From Phenylobacterium deserti (GTDB lineage: Bacteria; Pseudomonadota; Alphaproteobacteria; Caulobacterales; Caulobacteraceae), in contig CAMCXF010000034.1 of assembly GCA_945883235.1 (NCBI GenBank), positions 1-37,499 on the forward strand: a stretch of 37,499 bases of DNA, written 5' to 3'. Positions 8,351 through 16,168 of the stretch are shown here, in pieces (position 1 is the stretch's first letter; each line of letters begins with the position of its first letter). The notes under the pieces are model-generated. The model saw only the letters and a list, made by a program, of their open reading frames with translations. It was not told the DNA's origin and made no database searches. Position numbers and translations under genes: made by a program.

Positions 8351-8474
8351 GAGAACCGTCGCCTCCCTGGTTGTTTCCGTCGATCAGCACACCGGCGTTG
8401 TAGTTCACGGAACCGTCGGCCGCGTGGTCCCCACCTTGGGGGCGAACCGGAACCGCACGCTGCCGTCTGGTACC

Positions 8475-10127
8475 TCAGTTGCCCCAGTAGACGTACTCGT
8501 CGACCTCGGTCTGGGTGAGGATCAGCGAGTGGTCCAGCATGACCGGCGACTGCCCCAGTTCGGGCCACAGGGGCTTTGCCTGCTCGGCGTCGTGGCGGGC
8601 CAGGTCGCGCTTCAGCTCGGCCACCTTTTCCGGGCGCTCGACCGCCAGATTGCGACGTTCAGTAGGGTCGTTCGACAGGTCGTAGAGCCAGTCCTTGGCG
8701 GGTCGCTCTGTCACCTGCAGCTTCCAGTCGCCGGAGCGAACCACGCGGTAAGGGCCCGTCCGCCAGAACAGCAGGTCGTGCGGCCGGCCGGTCTTTCGAC
8801 CTTCCACGTAGGGGATCAGGTCCACCCCGTCGATCTTGCGGTCCTTGGGGGTCGCAGCATTGGCTGCCGCGACTGCCGTGGCGAAGATGTCGAAGTGCGA
8901 GACCGGCGAACGATAGGTGGTCGCGGTGGGGATCCTGTCCGGCCAGCGCATGAACAGCGGCCCGCGGATGCCACCCTCGAAGAAGGTTTGTTTCCAGCCG
9001 CGGAAGGGCCGGTTGATGTCCTCCAGGCCGATGTAATAGGCGCCGCCGTTGTCGCTGGTGAAGACGACGAGGGTGTCCTTGTCGAGCCCCTGTTCCTGCA
9101 GGGTTTGGAGCACCCGACCCACGCCCCGGTCCAGACCCCGAATCATCGCCGCGTAAGTCCGCAGCCGATGGTCGGCGATTTGCGGCAGGGCGTCATAGTC
9201 CTCGCGTGTCGCCTGAAGCGGCGTGTGCGGGGCGTTGTAGGCCAGGTACATGAAGAACGGCCGGTTGCGATTGGCCGCGATCGCCGCCACCGCCTCGTCG
9301 GTCAGGTAGTCGGTCATGTGCTTCTTGGGCTGGAACGCCTCGCCCCCGTCCTTGCGCACGTAGAACTGCAGGCTGGTCCACAGGTTGTTGTCGATCGGAT
9401 CGAAGCCCTGGAACGAATTCACCACCCGGGCGTCGGTCTTCGGCAGGAACATGGAGCCACCGCCGGTGAATCCGAGTGTCTCCGAGAACCCGCGTCGCTG
9501 TGGCTGGAATTGGGGTGATTCACCCAGATGCCATTTGCCAAGCTGGATCGTATGGTAGCCGACCCCCTGCAACAATTGTCCGAGGGTGATCTCGCTGGTC
9601 GGCACGCCCATTTCCGCGGCCGGGATGATGTCCTTTTCGCGGTCCGCGAAATAGACCGGATTGCGAATCCCGTAGTGATGCGCACGCACGTCGCGCGCGA
9701 ACTTCAGATTTGTCGGTGTGAACTCGAAACCGTAGCGGGTCGGATATCGGCCCGTCAGCAGGGCCGCGCGCGATGGCGCGCAGGTCCCATGGCCGGAATA
9801 GGCCTGTATGAAATTGGCGCCTTCAAGGCCGATGGAGTCGATGTTTGGCGTCGCGACCGCGCCGCCCGCAACACCCCCGCCGTTGAAGGTGATGTCGTTG
9901 TAGCCAAGGTCGTCAGCGACGATGACGATGATGTTCGGCTGTCGTCGCGCCTTTGGCGGTGTGGTCGGCCCCTGTCGCCAGACCACGTCACGAGGCGGTC
10001 CGATCTCGAACTGGACGCGGCCGACGGGAACGCTTGCAGGCGCCTGGGCCATCGTTGACCCACCTACCCCGAGAGCCACCAGGCCGGTGACGGCAAAAAG
10101 GGCGAGCTTGGACCGAATACCGCGCAT
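8475..10127 (-). CDS. Exported sulfatase (arylsulfatase-type), copy 1
   Basis: This 550-residue enzyme of the alkaline-phosphatase/sulfatase superfamily should hydrolyse a sulfate ester in the periplasm. A signal peptide covers about residues 1-28, ending near AQA. The metal-binding ADDLGYND (Asp72, Asp73) and the sulfatase signature CAPSRAALLTGRYPTR follow, with Cys116 expected to be converted to formylglycine and Arg120 conserved. QLGKWHLGE and VVFTSDNGG, containing the further metal and catalytic residues, are in place, so the enzyme looks active. The ATG has GGAG about nine bases upstream. It lies 73 bases after the TonB-dependent receptor gene in the same operon. A second sulfatase at 13625 is a clear paralog. 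No formylglycine-generating enzyme is in the window, so maturation must be supplied elsewhere. The sulfated substrate is unknown. Confidence 0.92.
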   Translation of the reverse strand: MRGIRSKLALFAVTGLVALGVGGSTMAQAPASVPVGRVQFEIGPPRDVVWRQGPTTPPKARRQPNIIVIVADDLGYNDITFNGGGVAGGAVATPNIDSIGLEGANFIQAYSGHGTCAPSRAALLTGRYPTRYGFEFTPTNLKFARDVRAHHYGIRNPVYFADREKDIIPAAEMGVPTSEITLGQLLQGVGYHTIQLGKWHLGESPQFQPQRRGFSETLGFTGGGSMFLPKTDARVVNSFQGFDPIDNNLWTSLQFYVRKDGGEAFQPKKHMTDYLTDEAVAAIAANRNRPFFMYLAYNAPHTPLQATREDYDALPQIADHRLRTYAAMIRGLDRGVGRVLQTLQEQGLDKDTLVVFTSDNGGAYYIGLEDINRPFRGWKQTFFEGGIRGPLFMRWPDRIPTATTYRSPVSHFDIFATAVAAANAATPKDRKIDGVDLIPYVEGRKTGRPHDLLFWRTGPYRVVRSGDWKLQVTERPAKDWLYDLSNDPTERRNLAVERPEKVAELKRDLARHDAEQAKPLWPELGQSPVMLDHSLILTQTEVDEYVYWGN

Positions 10128-10200
10128 TTCACGCCACTCCGTTCATGGGCCGGAACAGCCGGGAGATCGTGGCAAGCACATTCTCCCGGCGAGGAAGGAT

Positions 10201-12534
10201 CTAGAACTTCATGCTGGCTTCGATGCCGTAGGTTCGCGGTGGCGCATACCAGCCGACAAAGCCTTGGGCCTGCGCCGTGCCGCCGCCTGAGATAAAGGCG
10301 TTGAGCGGCTGCAGCGTCTTCTGCACGAAGTAGGCTTCGTCGGTCAGGTTTTTGCCGTAGGCCGAGATGCGCCAGCCTTTGGGCGAGCTGATCCCGGCAC
10401 GGAGGCCAAGCAGGGTCACAGAAGGCTGGAACGACCGCGGATCGAGTGTCGATTCCTGGAATTTGGAGTCCGTGTAGCTGAGGTCACCGTTCACGTACCA
10501 GTCGAGGCCGGTGTCCCCTAGCGGTGCCTCCCATTGCGCAACGAGGCTATAGGTCCACTCGGGGCTGTGCGAGGGGGTGAGGCCTGTGAAGTTACAGGTC
10601 CCAGGCCGGGTGCCGACCGGCACCGAGCCAAGGTTGTTGCACTGTCCGTTGCCGTAGTCGGTGAACTCGGAGTCCATGTAGGACAACGTGGCTTTCAGGG
10701 TCAGGGGTTGAATTGGACGGAGCGTCGCGTCCGCCTCGATCCCGCGGACCCGGCGATCGCCCGCGTTCGAGACAATGAAGCCTGAGCCAGTGAGCGGATT
10801 CAGGACCGAGTCCTGAAAGTCCTTAAGCTTCATGGAATAGATGTCAGCGTTGAGGACCAGCTTGCGATTAAGCAGCACCGACTTGATGCCCAGCTCGTAG
10901 GTGATCGAAGTCTCCGGACCGAACTCGACGGGAACACCGGCTGCGGCCGAGCGGGCGTTGAAGCCTCCGGTCTTGTAGCCTGAGGCCGCCAGAGCATAGG
11001 CCATGATGTCGGGCGCCAAATCGAATTGGGCACCTGCCGTCCAGGTGACCTTGTCTTCCTTGCGGGAGATGTCACCAAGACGGTTGACCGAGAACACCGC
11101 GCGGGCCGCCGGCGTAGCCGTCGGGTTCACGTCGGAAATCAGGTAGCTGTCCTTCTTGTCCTTCGAGTAGCGCAGGCCTCCGTTAAGGCGGAACACATCA
11201 GTCACCTTGAACGTCGCCTGCCCGAACAGGGCGGCGCTGCGGGTGTCCTGAGTATAATAGAAGGTCGAAAAGTCCCCGACCTGAAAGCGGCGGCCCGGCG
11301 CGGGGGGTAGAACACGGTTCGCGTCTGGGCCGAGGGCGGTTCTGGTGGTGTAGGTGATCCCCTGCGAGAACAGGAACACCCCGGCGATGTAGCTGAAGCG
11401 CTGTTCCAGCGGCGAGGTGATCCGGAACTCCTGGCTGTAGCCTTCAGAGCGGAGAAACTGCCGGCTGCCAAACGGGACCGTCGTGACCTGTGGCAGCATG
11501 TCGGCCGCCAGGTTCTTGATATTGTCCTCGTACCCGTTGAAGGCCGTGACCGAGGTGAGCGTGTGGTCCATCGGCAGGTCATAGTCGACCGTGAACGACG
11601 CCCCGTAGACCTTGGTGGTATTGTCGCCCGGCGCATCGTCATCGACGATGTGATCACTGTCGTCGAAGTTCCGGAAGGGTCTGCCGATGGCGGCGGCCGC
11701 GGCGAGAAACCCCGGCGTGGCGATGCCGCCGACGCCGGTCGGATCGAGCGTGTCTGCGGTGCAGCAGGCCGAGTCGATATGCGAATAATAAGCGATGAAG
11801 TTCGCTTTCAGGCTATCGGTGGGTTGCCACTTTACGCGCCCGCGAAAGCCATACTGGTCGATGTTGTTGACCTCGGGCCCGGACAGATTTTTCTCATACC
11901 CGTCGCGTCCGGAAGCCCAGACCGAAAGGCGGGCGGAAACGTCCTCGGCGATCCCGCCGCCGACATAGCCGCCGATCGAGCGATCCTTGTAGTCTCCGGC
12001 CCGCACGGTCACCATCGCCTCGAAGTTTTGGCTCGGCTCCCGCGAGGTGATGTTGATGGCGCCTACCGGCGTGTTGCGACCGTAGAGCGTGCCCTGGGGC
12101 CCCCGCAGAACTTCCACGGTGGCGATGTCCTGGAGGTTGCTCTGGATCGGGCCCGCGGCCACGATGTAGACACCGTCAATGAAGATTCCGACGCTGGACT
12201 CGATGCCAGGGTTGGTGCCCGACGTCCCGATGCCGCGGACGAATATGGTCGAGTTCCGGTTGTTGTTCGACTGGGTGATGTTCACCGAGGGAACGAAGCG
12301 CGAGAGTTCGGTGACGTTGCCAATTCCGGCCTTCTCAAGATAGTCGCCGCTCACGGCGGAAACCGACATCGGAACATCCTGGATGTTTTCAGCCCGCTTG
12401 TTGGCCGTCACGATCAGGGTTTCGACTTCCACTGTCTGGTCGGCCGCCTGGGTGGCAGATGCCGCCGTGAACGAGGCGACCAGCGCCACGGCCGTACTGG
12501 CAAACAGGTTTGCGCTCATTGCTCGATTGGACAT
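10201..12534 (-). CDS. TonB-dependent outer-membrane receptor, copy 1
   Basis: This 777-residue receptor is predicted to import a large ligand through the outer membrane using TonB energy. It has a signal peptide (about 1-30, ending ASATQA), a TonB-box-like ETLIVTANK, a plug domain (DVPMSVSAVSG, FVRGIGTSG, EVLRGPQGTLYGRNT), and a beta barrel ending with the aromatic residue of GIEASMKF. Length is normal for receptors of this class in Caulobacterales and sphingomonads. The open frame extends to 12597, but ATG 12534 is preceded by GGGGAGAAGCG and directly by the signal peptide, so it is the true start. It leads the minus-strand operon with the sulfatase, GSTs and CoA ligase. The plug and barrel are clearly related to the receptor at 21277. 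The ligand is unknown; a sulfated organic compound is inferred from the neighbour. Confidence 0.93.
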   Translation of the reverse strand: MSNRAMSANLFASTAVALVASFTAASATQAADQTVEVETLIVTANKRAENIQDVPMSVSAVSGDYLEKAGIGNVTELSRFVPSVNITQSNNNRNSTIFVRGIGTSGTNPGIESSVGIFIDGVYIVAAGPIQSNLQDIATVEVLRGPQGTLYGRNTPVGAINITSREPSQNFEAMVTVRAGDYKDRSIGGYVGGGIAEDVSARLSVWASGRDGYEKNLSGPEVNNIDQYGFRGRVKWQPTDSLKANFIAYYSHIDSACCTADTLDPTGVGGIATPGFLAAAAAIGRPFRNFDDSDHIVDDDAPGDNTTKVYGASFTVDYDLPMDHTLTSVTAFNGYEDNIKNLAADMLPQVTTVPFGSRQFLRSEGYSQEFRITSPLEQRFSYIAGVFLFSQGITYTTRTALGPDANRVLPPAPGRRFQVGDFSTFYYTQDTRSAALFGQATFKVTDVFRLNGGLRYSKDKKDSYLISDVNPTATPAARAVFSVNRLGDISRKEDKVTWTAGAQFDLAPDIMAYALAASGYKTGGFNARSAAAGVPVEFGPETSITYELGIKSVLLNRKLVLNADIYSMKLKDFQDSVLNPLTGSGFIVSNAGDRRVRGIEADATLRPIQPLTLKATLSYMDSEFTDYGNGQCNNLGSVPVGTRPGTCNFTGLTPSHSPEWTYSLVAQWEAPLGDTGLDWYVNGDLSYTDSKFQESTLDPRSFQPSVTLLGLRAGISSPKGWRISAYGKNLTDEAYFVQKTLQPLNAFISGGGTAQAQGFVGWYAPPRTYGIEASMKF

Positions 12535-12595
12535 CGCTTCTCCCCGATTTGATCTTCCTTGCGGTCCGAGGGTACGTGAATTGAAATTCCCATTC

Positions 12596-12617
12596 AATCG
12601 GAATCATGACTCCGGTA
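12596..12617 (+). promoter_or_regulatory. Island regulon motif, site B
   Basis: The core GAATCATGACTCCGGTA sits between the divergent TonB-dependent receptor and enoyl-CoA hydratase genes. It is the weakest of the five sites, differing from the others at the fourth core base, but shares CTCCGGT with the site at 21212. Its right end overlaps a perfect 19-base palindrome. Confidence 0.45.
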
Positions 12618-12630
12618 GTGTCACTACCGG
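12612..12630. promoter_or_regulatory. Perfect 19-bp palindrome in divergent promoter region
   Basis: CCGGTAGTG, a central T, then CACTACCGG form a perfect dyad between the receptor start (12534) and the hydratase start (12682). It is long and symmetric enough for a dimeric repressor or activator site. It overlaps regulon site B by six bases. No T-run follows, so it does not read as a terminator. Confidence 0.55.
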
Positions 12631-12681
12631 CTAAGAGTTCGGGGGTGCCTTCGAGGCCTCTCACAGGGGAGGAAATCCGGA

Positions 12682-13470
12682 ATGACCTATCAGTTCATTG
12701 ATGTATCTCGGGACGGCCCGGTCACCACGATCACTATCAATCGCCCGGACGTCATGAATGCCCTGCATTCCCCGGCAAACTTCGAGTTGCATGACGCCTT
12801 CGATGGGTTTGCAAACGATCCTGATCAGTGGGTGGCGATCGTTACCGGAGCGGGCGAACGCGCGTTCTCCGCGGGCAACGATTTGAAGGCCCAGGCCTCC
12901 AGCGGCGGCGGAATGCCGGCGATGCCCCCGTCCGGATTTGGCGGCCTCTGCGCAAGGTTCGATCTCAACAAGCCACTCATCGCCGCGGTCAATGGTGTGG
13001 CAATGGGCGGAGGCTTCGAGGTCGCCCTGGCTTGCGACCTGATCGTCGCGTCGGAGTCAGCGGTCTTTGCTCTTCCGGAGCCGCGCGTCGGGCTGGCGGC
13101 GTTGGGCGGCGGCCTCCTGCGCCTCCCACGTCAGATTCCGATGAAACTCGCGATGGGCATGATTTTGACCGGTCGACGCGTCATGGCAGACGAAGGGGCT
13201 CGACTGGGTTTCGTCAATGAAGTTGTGCCGCCAAGCGAGCTTCAGGCCGCGGCTCGACGCTGGGCTGATCAGATGCTCCAGTGCAGTCCGATGTCGGTTC
13301 GGGCCTCAAAACAGACCGCGTACGCTGGTCACGACGAGCCCAGCCTCGAGATAGCGACCCGCCAACAGCGACAGTATCCGGCAGCCGCAGCGATGTTGGC
13401 CTCCGAAGACCTTATCGAGGGTCCCCTCGCCTTCTCCCAGAAGCGTGTGCCAAACTGGAAGGGTCGCTAG
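12682..13470 (+). CDS. Enoyl-CoA hydratase/isomerase (crotonase family)
   Basis: This 262-residue crotonase would hydrate a trans-2-enoyl-CoA during beta-oxidation-like side-chain degradation. The CoA-binding and oxyanion-hole segments are present (AFSAGNDLKA and AAVNGVAMGGGFEVALACDL). Both catalytic glutamates of true hydratases are found at the standard 20-residue spacing, Glu113 in GGGFEVAL and Glu133 in LPEPRVGL, so it is probably a hydratase rather than one of the crotonase variants lacking a Glu. Length is typical. The start has a strong Shine-Dalgarno sequence, GGGGAGGAAA, eight bases or fewer upstream. It is transcribed divergently from the receptor-sulfatase operon across a region with a regulon motif and a palindrome. 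Followed by an inverted repeat at 13480-13509. Confidence 0.92.
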   Translation: MTYQFIDVSRDGPVTTITINRPDVMNALHSPANFELHDAFDGFANDPDQWVAIVTGAGERAFSAGNDLKAQASSGGGMPAMPPSGFGGLCARFDLNKPLIAAVNGVAMGGGFEVALACDLIVASESAVFALPEPRVGLAALGGGLLRLPRQIPMKLAMGMILTGRRVMADEGARLGFVNEVVPPSELQAAARRWADQMLQCSPMSVRASKQTAYAGHDEPSLEIATRQQRQYPAAAAMLASEDLIEGPLAFSQKRVPNWKGR

Positions 13471-13479
13471 CAGAGCCCT

Positions 13480-13509
13480 TCCGGATCAGACGGAGACATT
13501 TGATCCGGA
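13480..13509. repeat. Inverted repeat after the enoyl-CoA hydratase gene
   Basis: TCCGGATCA and TGATCCGGA form a perfect 9-bp stem around a 12-base loop, 10 bases after the hydratase stop. An A-run, not a T-run, follows on the plus strand, so it is at best an atypical terminator or an RNA-stabilising hairpin for the hydratase message. Confidence 0.4.
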
Positions 13510-13624
13510 CAAAAAACGTCTTTCAAATGTTTAGGGCGTGACGGGCGCTTCTAACGGTAGCCGCCTCCACTCGCGTCACACGCCAGGGTCGCTCCGGTTT
13601 CGTGGCCGAAGCCCTGCCTGAGTC

Positions 13625-15292
13625 TCAGCCGCCCCAGTAGACGTACTCGTCTTTCAGCGTCTGGGGTTCGGCCAGGGTATGGTCGAGCATGACCGGAGAC
13701 TGGCCGAGCTGGGGCCAGAGCGGCTTGGCCTGAGCGGCGTTGTGTCGCGCCAGCAGACGCTTCAGTTCAGCCACCTTGTCGGGCATGGCCGCGGCCATGT
13801 TGATCCGCTCGGTGGGGTCGTTGGCGAGGTCGAACAGCCAATCCTTGTTCGGCCGGTCGGTAACCTGCAGCTTCCAGTCGCCGGCGCGGACGACCTGATA
13901 GTCGCCGCTGCGCCAGAACAGGTTCTCATGCGGCCGCCCCCTTGCCTTGCCGGTCACATGGGGGACCAGGTTTACGCCGTCGATCACGCGATCCTTGGGC
14001 AGGGCGACATTGGCTGCTGCGGCGGCGGTAGCGAAGATGTCGAAGTGCGAGACGGGCGCGCGATAGGTGCGCCCGGCCGGGATCGCGGCTGGCCAACGCA
14101 TCAGGTAGGGCGTGCGAATGCCACCTTCAAAATAGGTCAGTTTCCAGCCGCGGAAGGGCCTGTTGAGGTCTGGCAGGCCAACGTATCCGGCCCCGCCGTT
14201 GTCGCTGACAAAGATCACCAGGGTGTCGTTCGTGAGGCCGTCCTGCTCGAGCTGCTGCAGCACCCGGCCCACACCCCGGTCGAGAGCTCGAATCATGGCG
14301 GCATAGACCCGCATCCGATGGTCCTGGATATGCGAGAGGGCGTCGTAATCGGCCTTGGTCGCCTGCAGCGGCGTATGGGGCGCGTTGTAGGCCAGATAGG
14401 CGAAGAATGGCCGGTTGCGATTGGCGTGGATCGCCTTCACCACCTCGTCGGTGACGTAGTCGGTTAAATATGCCTTGGGCTGGAACCCCGGGCCGCCGTC
14501 CTTCTGGGCGTAGAATGGCATGGATGCCCACAGGAACCGGTCGATCGGGTCGAAGTCCTGCATGGAATTGACGACTCGAGGGTCTTCCTTTGGCAGGAAC
14601 ATCGAGCCGCTGGTCAGTAGGCTCTCGTTGAAACCGCGCTTGGTCGCCCCGAATTCCTGCGACTCGCCGAGATGCCACTTACCGAAGTGAAGCGTGTGAT
14701 AGCCCACGTCTTGCAGTAGCTCGGCGATGGTGATCTCGCTCTGCGGCAGACCCATCTTGGCGAACGGGATCATGTCCTTTTCCCGCTCGGGAAAGGAGAC
14801 GCCGTTGTGGATGCCGTAGTTGAAGGTCCGCATGCTCTTTCCGAGCGCGGGTGGCGCGGGCGTAAACTCGAAGCCGAAGCGGGTGGGGTAGCGGCCGGTG
14901 AGGATGGCCGCGCGGGAAGGCGCGCAGGTTCCATGACCGGCATAGCCCTGAGCGAAATTGACGCCCTCGCGGGCGATGGAGTCGATGTTGGGCGTGGGCA
15001 CCGCGCCGCCGGCTACCCCGCCGCCGTTGACCGTCAGGTCGTTGTACCCGAGGTCATCAGCGACGATCAGGACGATGTTCGGCCTGCGCCGCGTCGCTGG
15101 CGGCTTGGCTGGACCCTGCTGCCAGGTGATCTCCATTGGCGGCCCCACCTTGGCAGGCCCGAACGCCGCCTGGCCGGAGGGCGTCTGTGCGTGCGCATGC
15201 ATTTCTCCGAAGACAAAACCACTTGCCGTGACGGCCAGGACAACTGCCGCCGCTGCCGTCCGCCCCAACCGAATTTTCATCCGTGGAATCAT
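13625..15292 (-). CDS. Exported sulfatase (arylsulfatase-type), copy 2
   Basis: This 555-residue sulfatase is a close paralog of the one at 8475. The signal peptide runs to about AHAQ near residue 36. VADDLGYND gives the metal-binding aspartates (79-80). CAPSRAAILTGRYPTR carries the formylglycine cysteine at 123 and Arg127. HFGKWHLGE and VIFVSDNGG are present, so all core residues look intact. Both sulfatases end in DEYVYWG plus one residue and are encoded by an identical 20-base stretch at their 3' ends (8481-8500 and 13631-13650). Start ATG 15292 has GGGAAG eight bases upstream. It follows the DUF1330 gene by 78 bases in the same direction and is likely co-transcribed with it from a promoter near regulon site C. 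Two different sulfate positions or two related substrates could explain two copies. Confidence 0.92.
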   Translation of the reverse strand: MIPRMKIRLGRTAAAAVVLAVTASGFVFGEMHAHAQTPSGQAAFGPAKVGPPMEITWQQGPAKPPATRRRPNIVLIVADDLGYNDLTVNGGGVAGGAVPTPNIDSIAREGVNFAQGYAGHGTCAPSRAAILTGRYPTRFGFEFTPAPPALGKSMRTFNYGIHNGVSFPEREKDMIPFAKMGLPQSEITIAELLQDVGYHTLHFGKWHLGESQEFGATKRGFNESLLTSGSMFLPKEDPRVVNSMQDFDPIDRFLWASMPFYAQKDGGPGFQPKAYLTDYVTDEVVKAIHANRNRPFFAYLAYNAPHTPLQATKADYDALSHIQDHRMRVYAAMIRALDRGVGRVLQQLEQDGLTNDTLVIFVSDNGGAGYVGLPDLNRPFRGWKLTYFEGGIRTPYLMRWPAAIPAGRTYRAPVSHFDIFATAAAAANVALPKDRVIDGVNLVPHVTGKARGRPHENLFWRSGDYQVVRAGDWKLQVTDRPNKDWLFDLANDPTERINMAAAMPDKVAELKRLLARHNAAQAKPLWPQLGQSPVMLDHTLAEPQTLKDEYVYWGG

Positions 15293-15370
15293 GTTCCAAA
15301 CTTCCCTGTTTTAGCCGGACAGGTTGGCCCTTGTCCGTTCGCTGGCCCCAACGCGTCTCGACCGTGAGAC

Positions 15371-15811
15371 CTAGGGGGCTTCGGTAACCATCTCGTGGCC
15401 GACGTGAGGCCGCGTGCGGATATTCAGCTGCCCAGCCAGACCGGCGCGTCGATGGTGAGAGATGGCCTGCATGCCAGGGCACCGCATCATCTCACTCATA
15501 GCGGCAAGAGACGGGTATTCCGCCAACGCGATCATGTCCCAGAGTTCGCCCACCTCACCGAGAAGTATCCCGGTTACCTCTCCGGAGTACCGCGAACCAC
15601 CGCCGAACGAGGCCAGGAGCTTGCGGACTTCGACCGTGTACCTCGCATAGGCTTCGGCACCGGTGATATGTGAGTCCGACCCGTCGGGATACTCCGCAAA
15701 CGGCTTGAACTTCAGAAGGTTGACCATCACGAACGGGCCGTCATCCGGCGCGCTGAAGAAGTCCTTGGCTTGCTCGCCGCCGGGCTGCACCGCGTTGATC
15801 ACCAGCATCAT
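15371..15811 (-). CDS. DUF1330-family protein
   Basis: This 146-residue protein has the DUF1330 pattern: a dimeric alpha/beta-barrel (ferredoxin-like) fold with GPFVMVNLLKFKP near the N-terminus, GAEAYARY in the middle, and WDMIALAEYPS followed by a terminal helix. The family has no agreed function; members often accompany catabolic genes and may bind or isomerise small hydrophobic intermediates. Tandem ATG codons at 15811 and 15808 are preceded by GAGGTG. It is the first gene before the second sulfatase and lies about 60 bases from regulon site C, so it probably belongs to the island regulon. No signal peptide is seen. Confidence 0.8.
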   Translation of the reverse strand: MMLVINAVQPGGEQAKDFFSAPDDGPFVMVNLLKFKPFAEYPDGSDSHITGAEAYARYTVEVRKLLASFGGGSRYSGEVTGILLGEVGELWDMIALAEYPSLAAMSEMMRCPGMQAISHHRRAGLAGQLNIRTRPHVGHEMVTEAP

Positions 15812-15870
15812 GACACCTCGTTGGATTGAACGGCCATCCGGTCATTTGCCGGCTCGCACCCATCTCATTA

Positions 15871-15892
15871 AATAGGAATTATAGTTCACATC
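15871..15892 (-). promoter_or_regulatory. Island regulon motif, site C
   Basis: On the minus strand the core reads GAACTATAATTCCTATT preceded by GATGT. It lies about 60 bases before the DUF1330-sulfatase pair. It is the best match to site A and likely a TetR-type operator. Confidence 0.6.
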
Positions 15893-16120
15893 AAGACTTG
15901 CGGAGCGCTTGGTGACTGTGTCCTATGGCGCACTGGTCGCGCCGGATGAGCGGCGCGCTCTGCCGCGGGGGGCTCGCGTTGGGCGGTAAACATCCAATTC
16001 TCGATAGTTTGATTGCGAGCGCATTCGGCTCGCTCTGAAGCCACGACCGACGAGAGCCTTGGTGGCAAGCGTAACGTGACCTAGCCAAATCATCGGCCCT
16101 TCTCTGAAATCATCTTTACA

Positions 16121-16137
16121 GATGAAATGATTTCATC
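16121..16137. promoter_or_regulatory. Perfect palindrome upstream of the MFS gene
   Basis: GATGAAAT, a central G, and ATTTCATC form a perfect 17-base dyad 31 bases before the chosen MFS start. An additional half-like element TGAAATCAT lies at 16105-16113. This AT-rich dyad is typical of an operator and argues against translation beginning at the ATG it contains (16127). Confidence 0.5.
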
Positions 16138-16168
16138 GGGACTGGATAGACTAAGGAAATATAACAAG

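Larger units (their letters stand above)
15812..16168. other. Divergent intergenic region, DUF1330 gene to MFS gene
   Basis: These 357 bases hold no convincing gene. They contain regulon site C close to the DUF1330 start, a short inverted repeat GCGAGC/GCTCGC near 16015-16033, and an odd-length perfect palindrome at 16121-16137 just before the MFS gene. The region therefore looks like a two-way control region. Confidence 0.6.

Noticed and set aside
8118..8408. Programmed frameshift linking ATG 8408 to the GST-like gene
   Set aside because: No slippery sequence or supporting motif is visible, and the peptide from ATG 8408 shows no GST features before the shift; a lost or rare start is simpler.
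8280..9518. Long plus-strand frame of 412 codons across the first sulfatase
   Set aside because: Antisense to a sulfatase with intact catalytic motifs; no recognisable domain or ribosome-binding site.
13480..13509. Intrinsic terminator for the enoyl-CoA hydratase gene
   Set aside because: The stem is perfect but no T-run follows in the direction of transcription, so only an inverted repeat is claimed.
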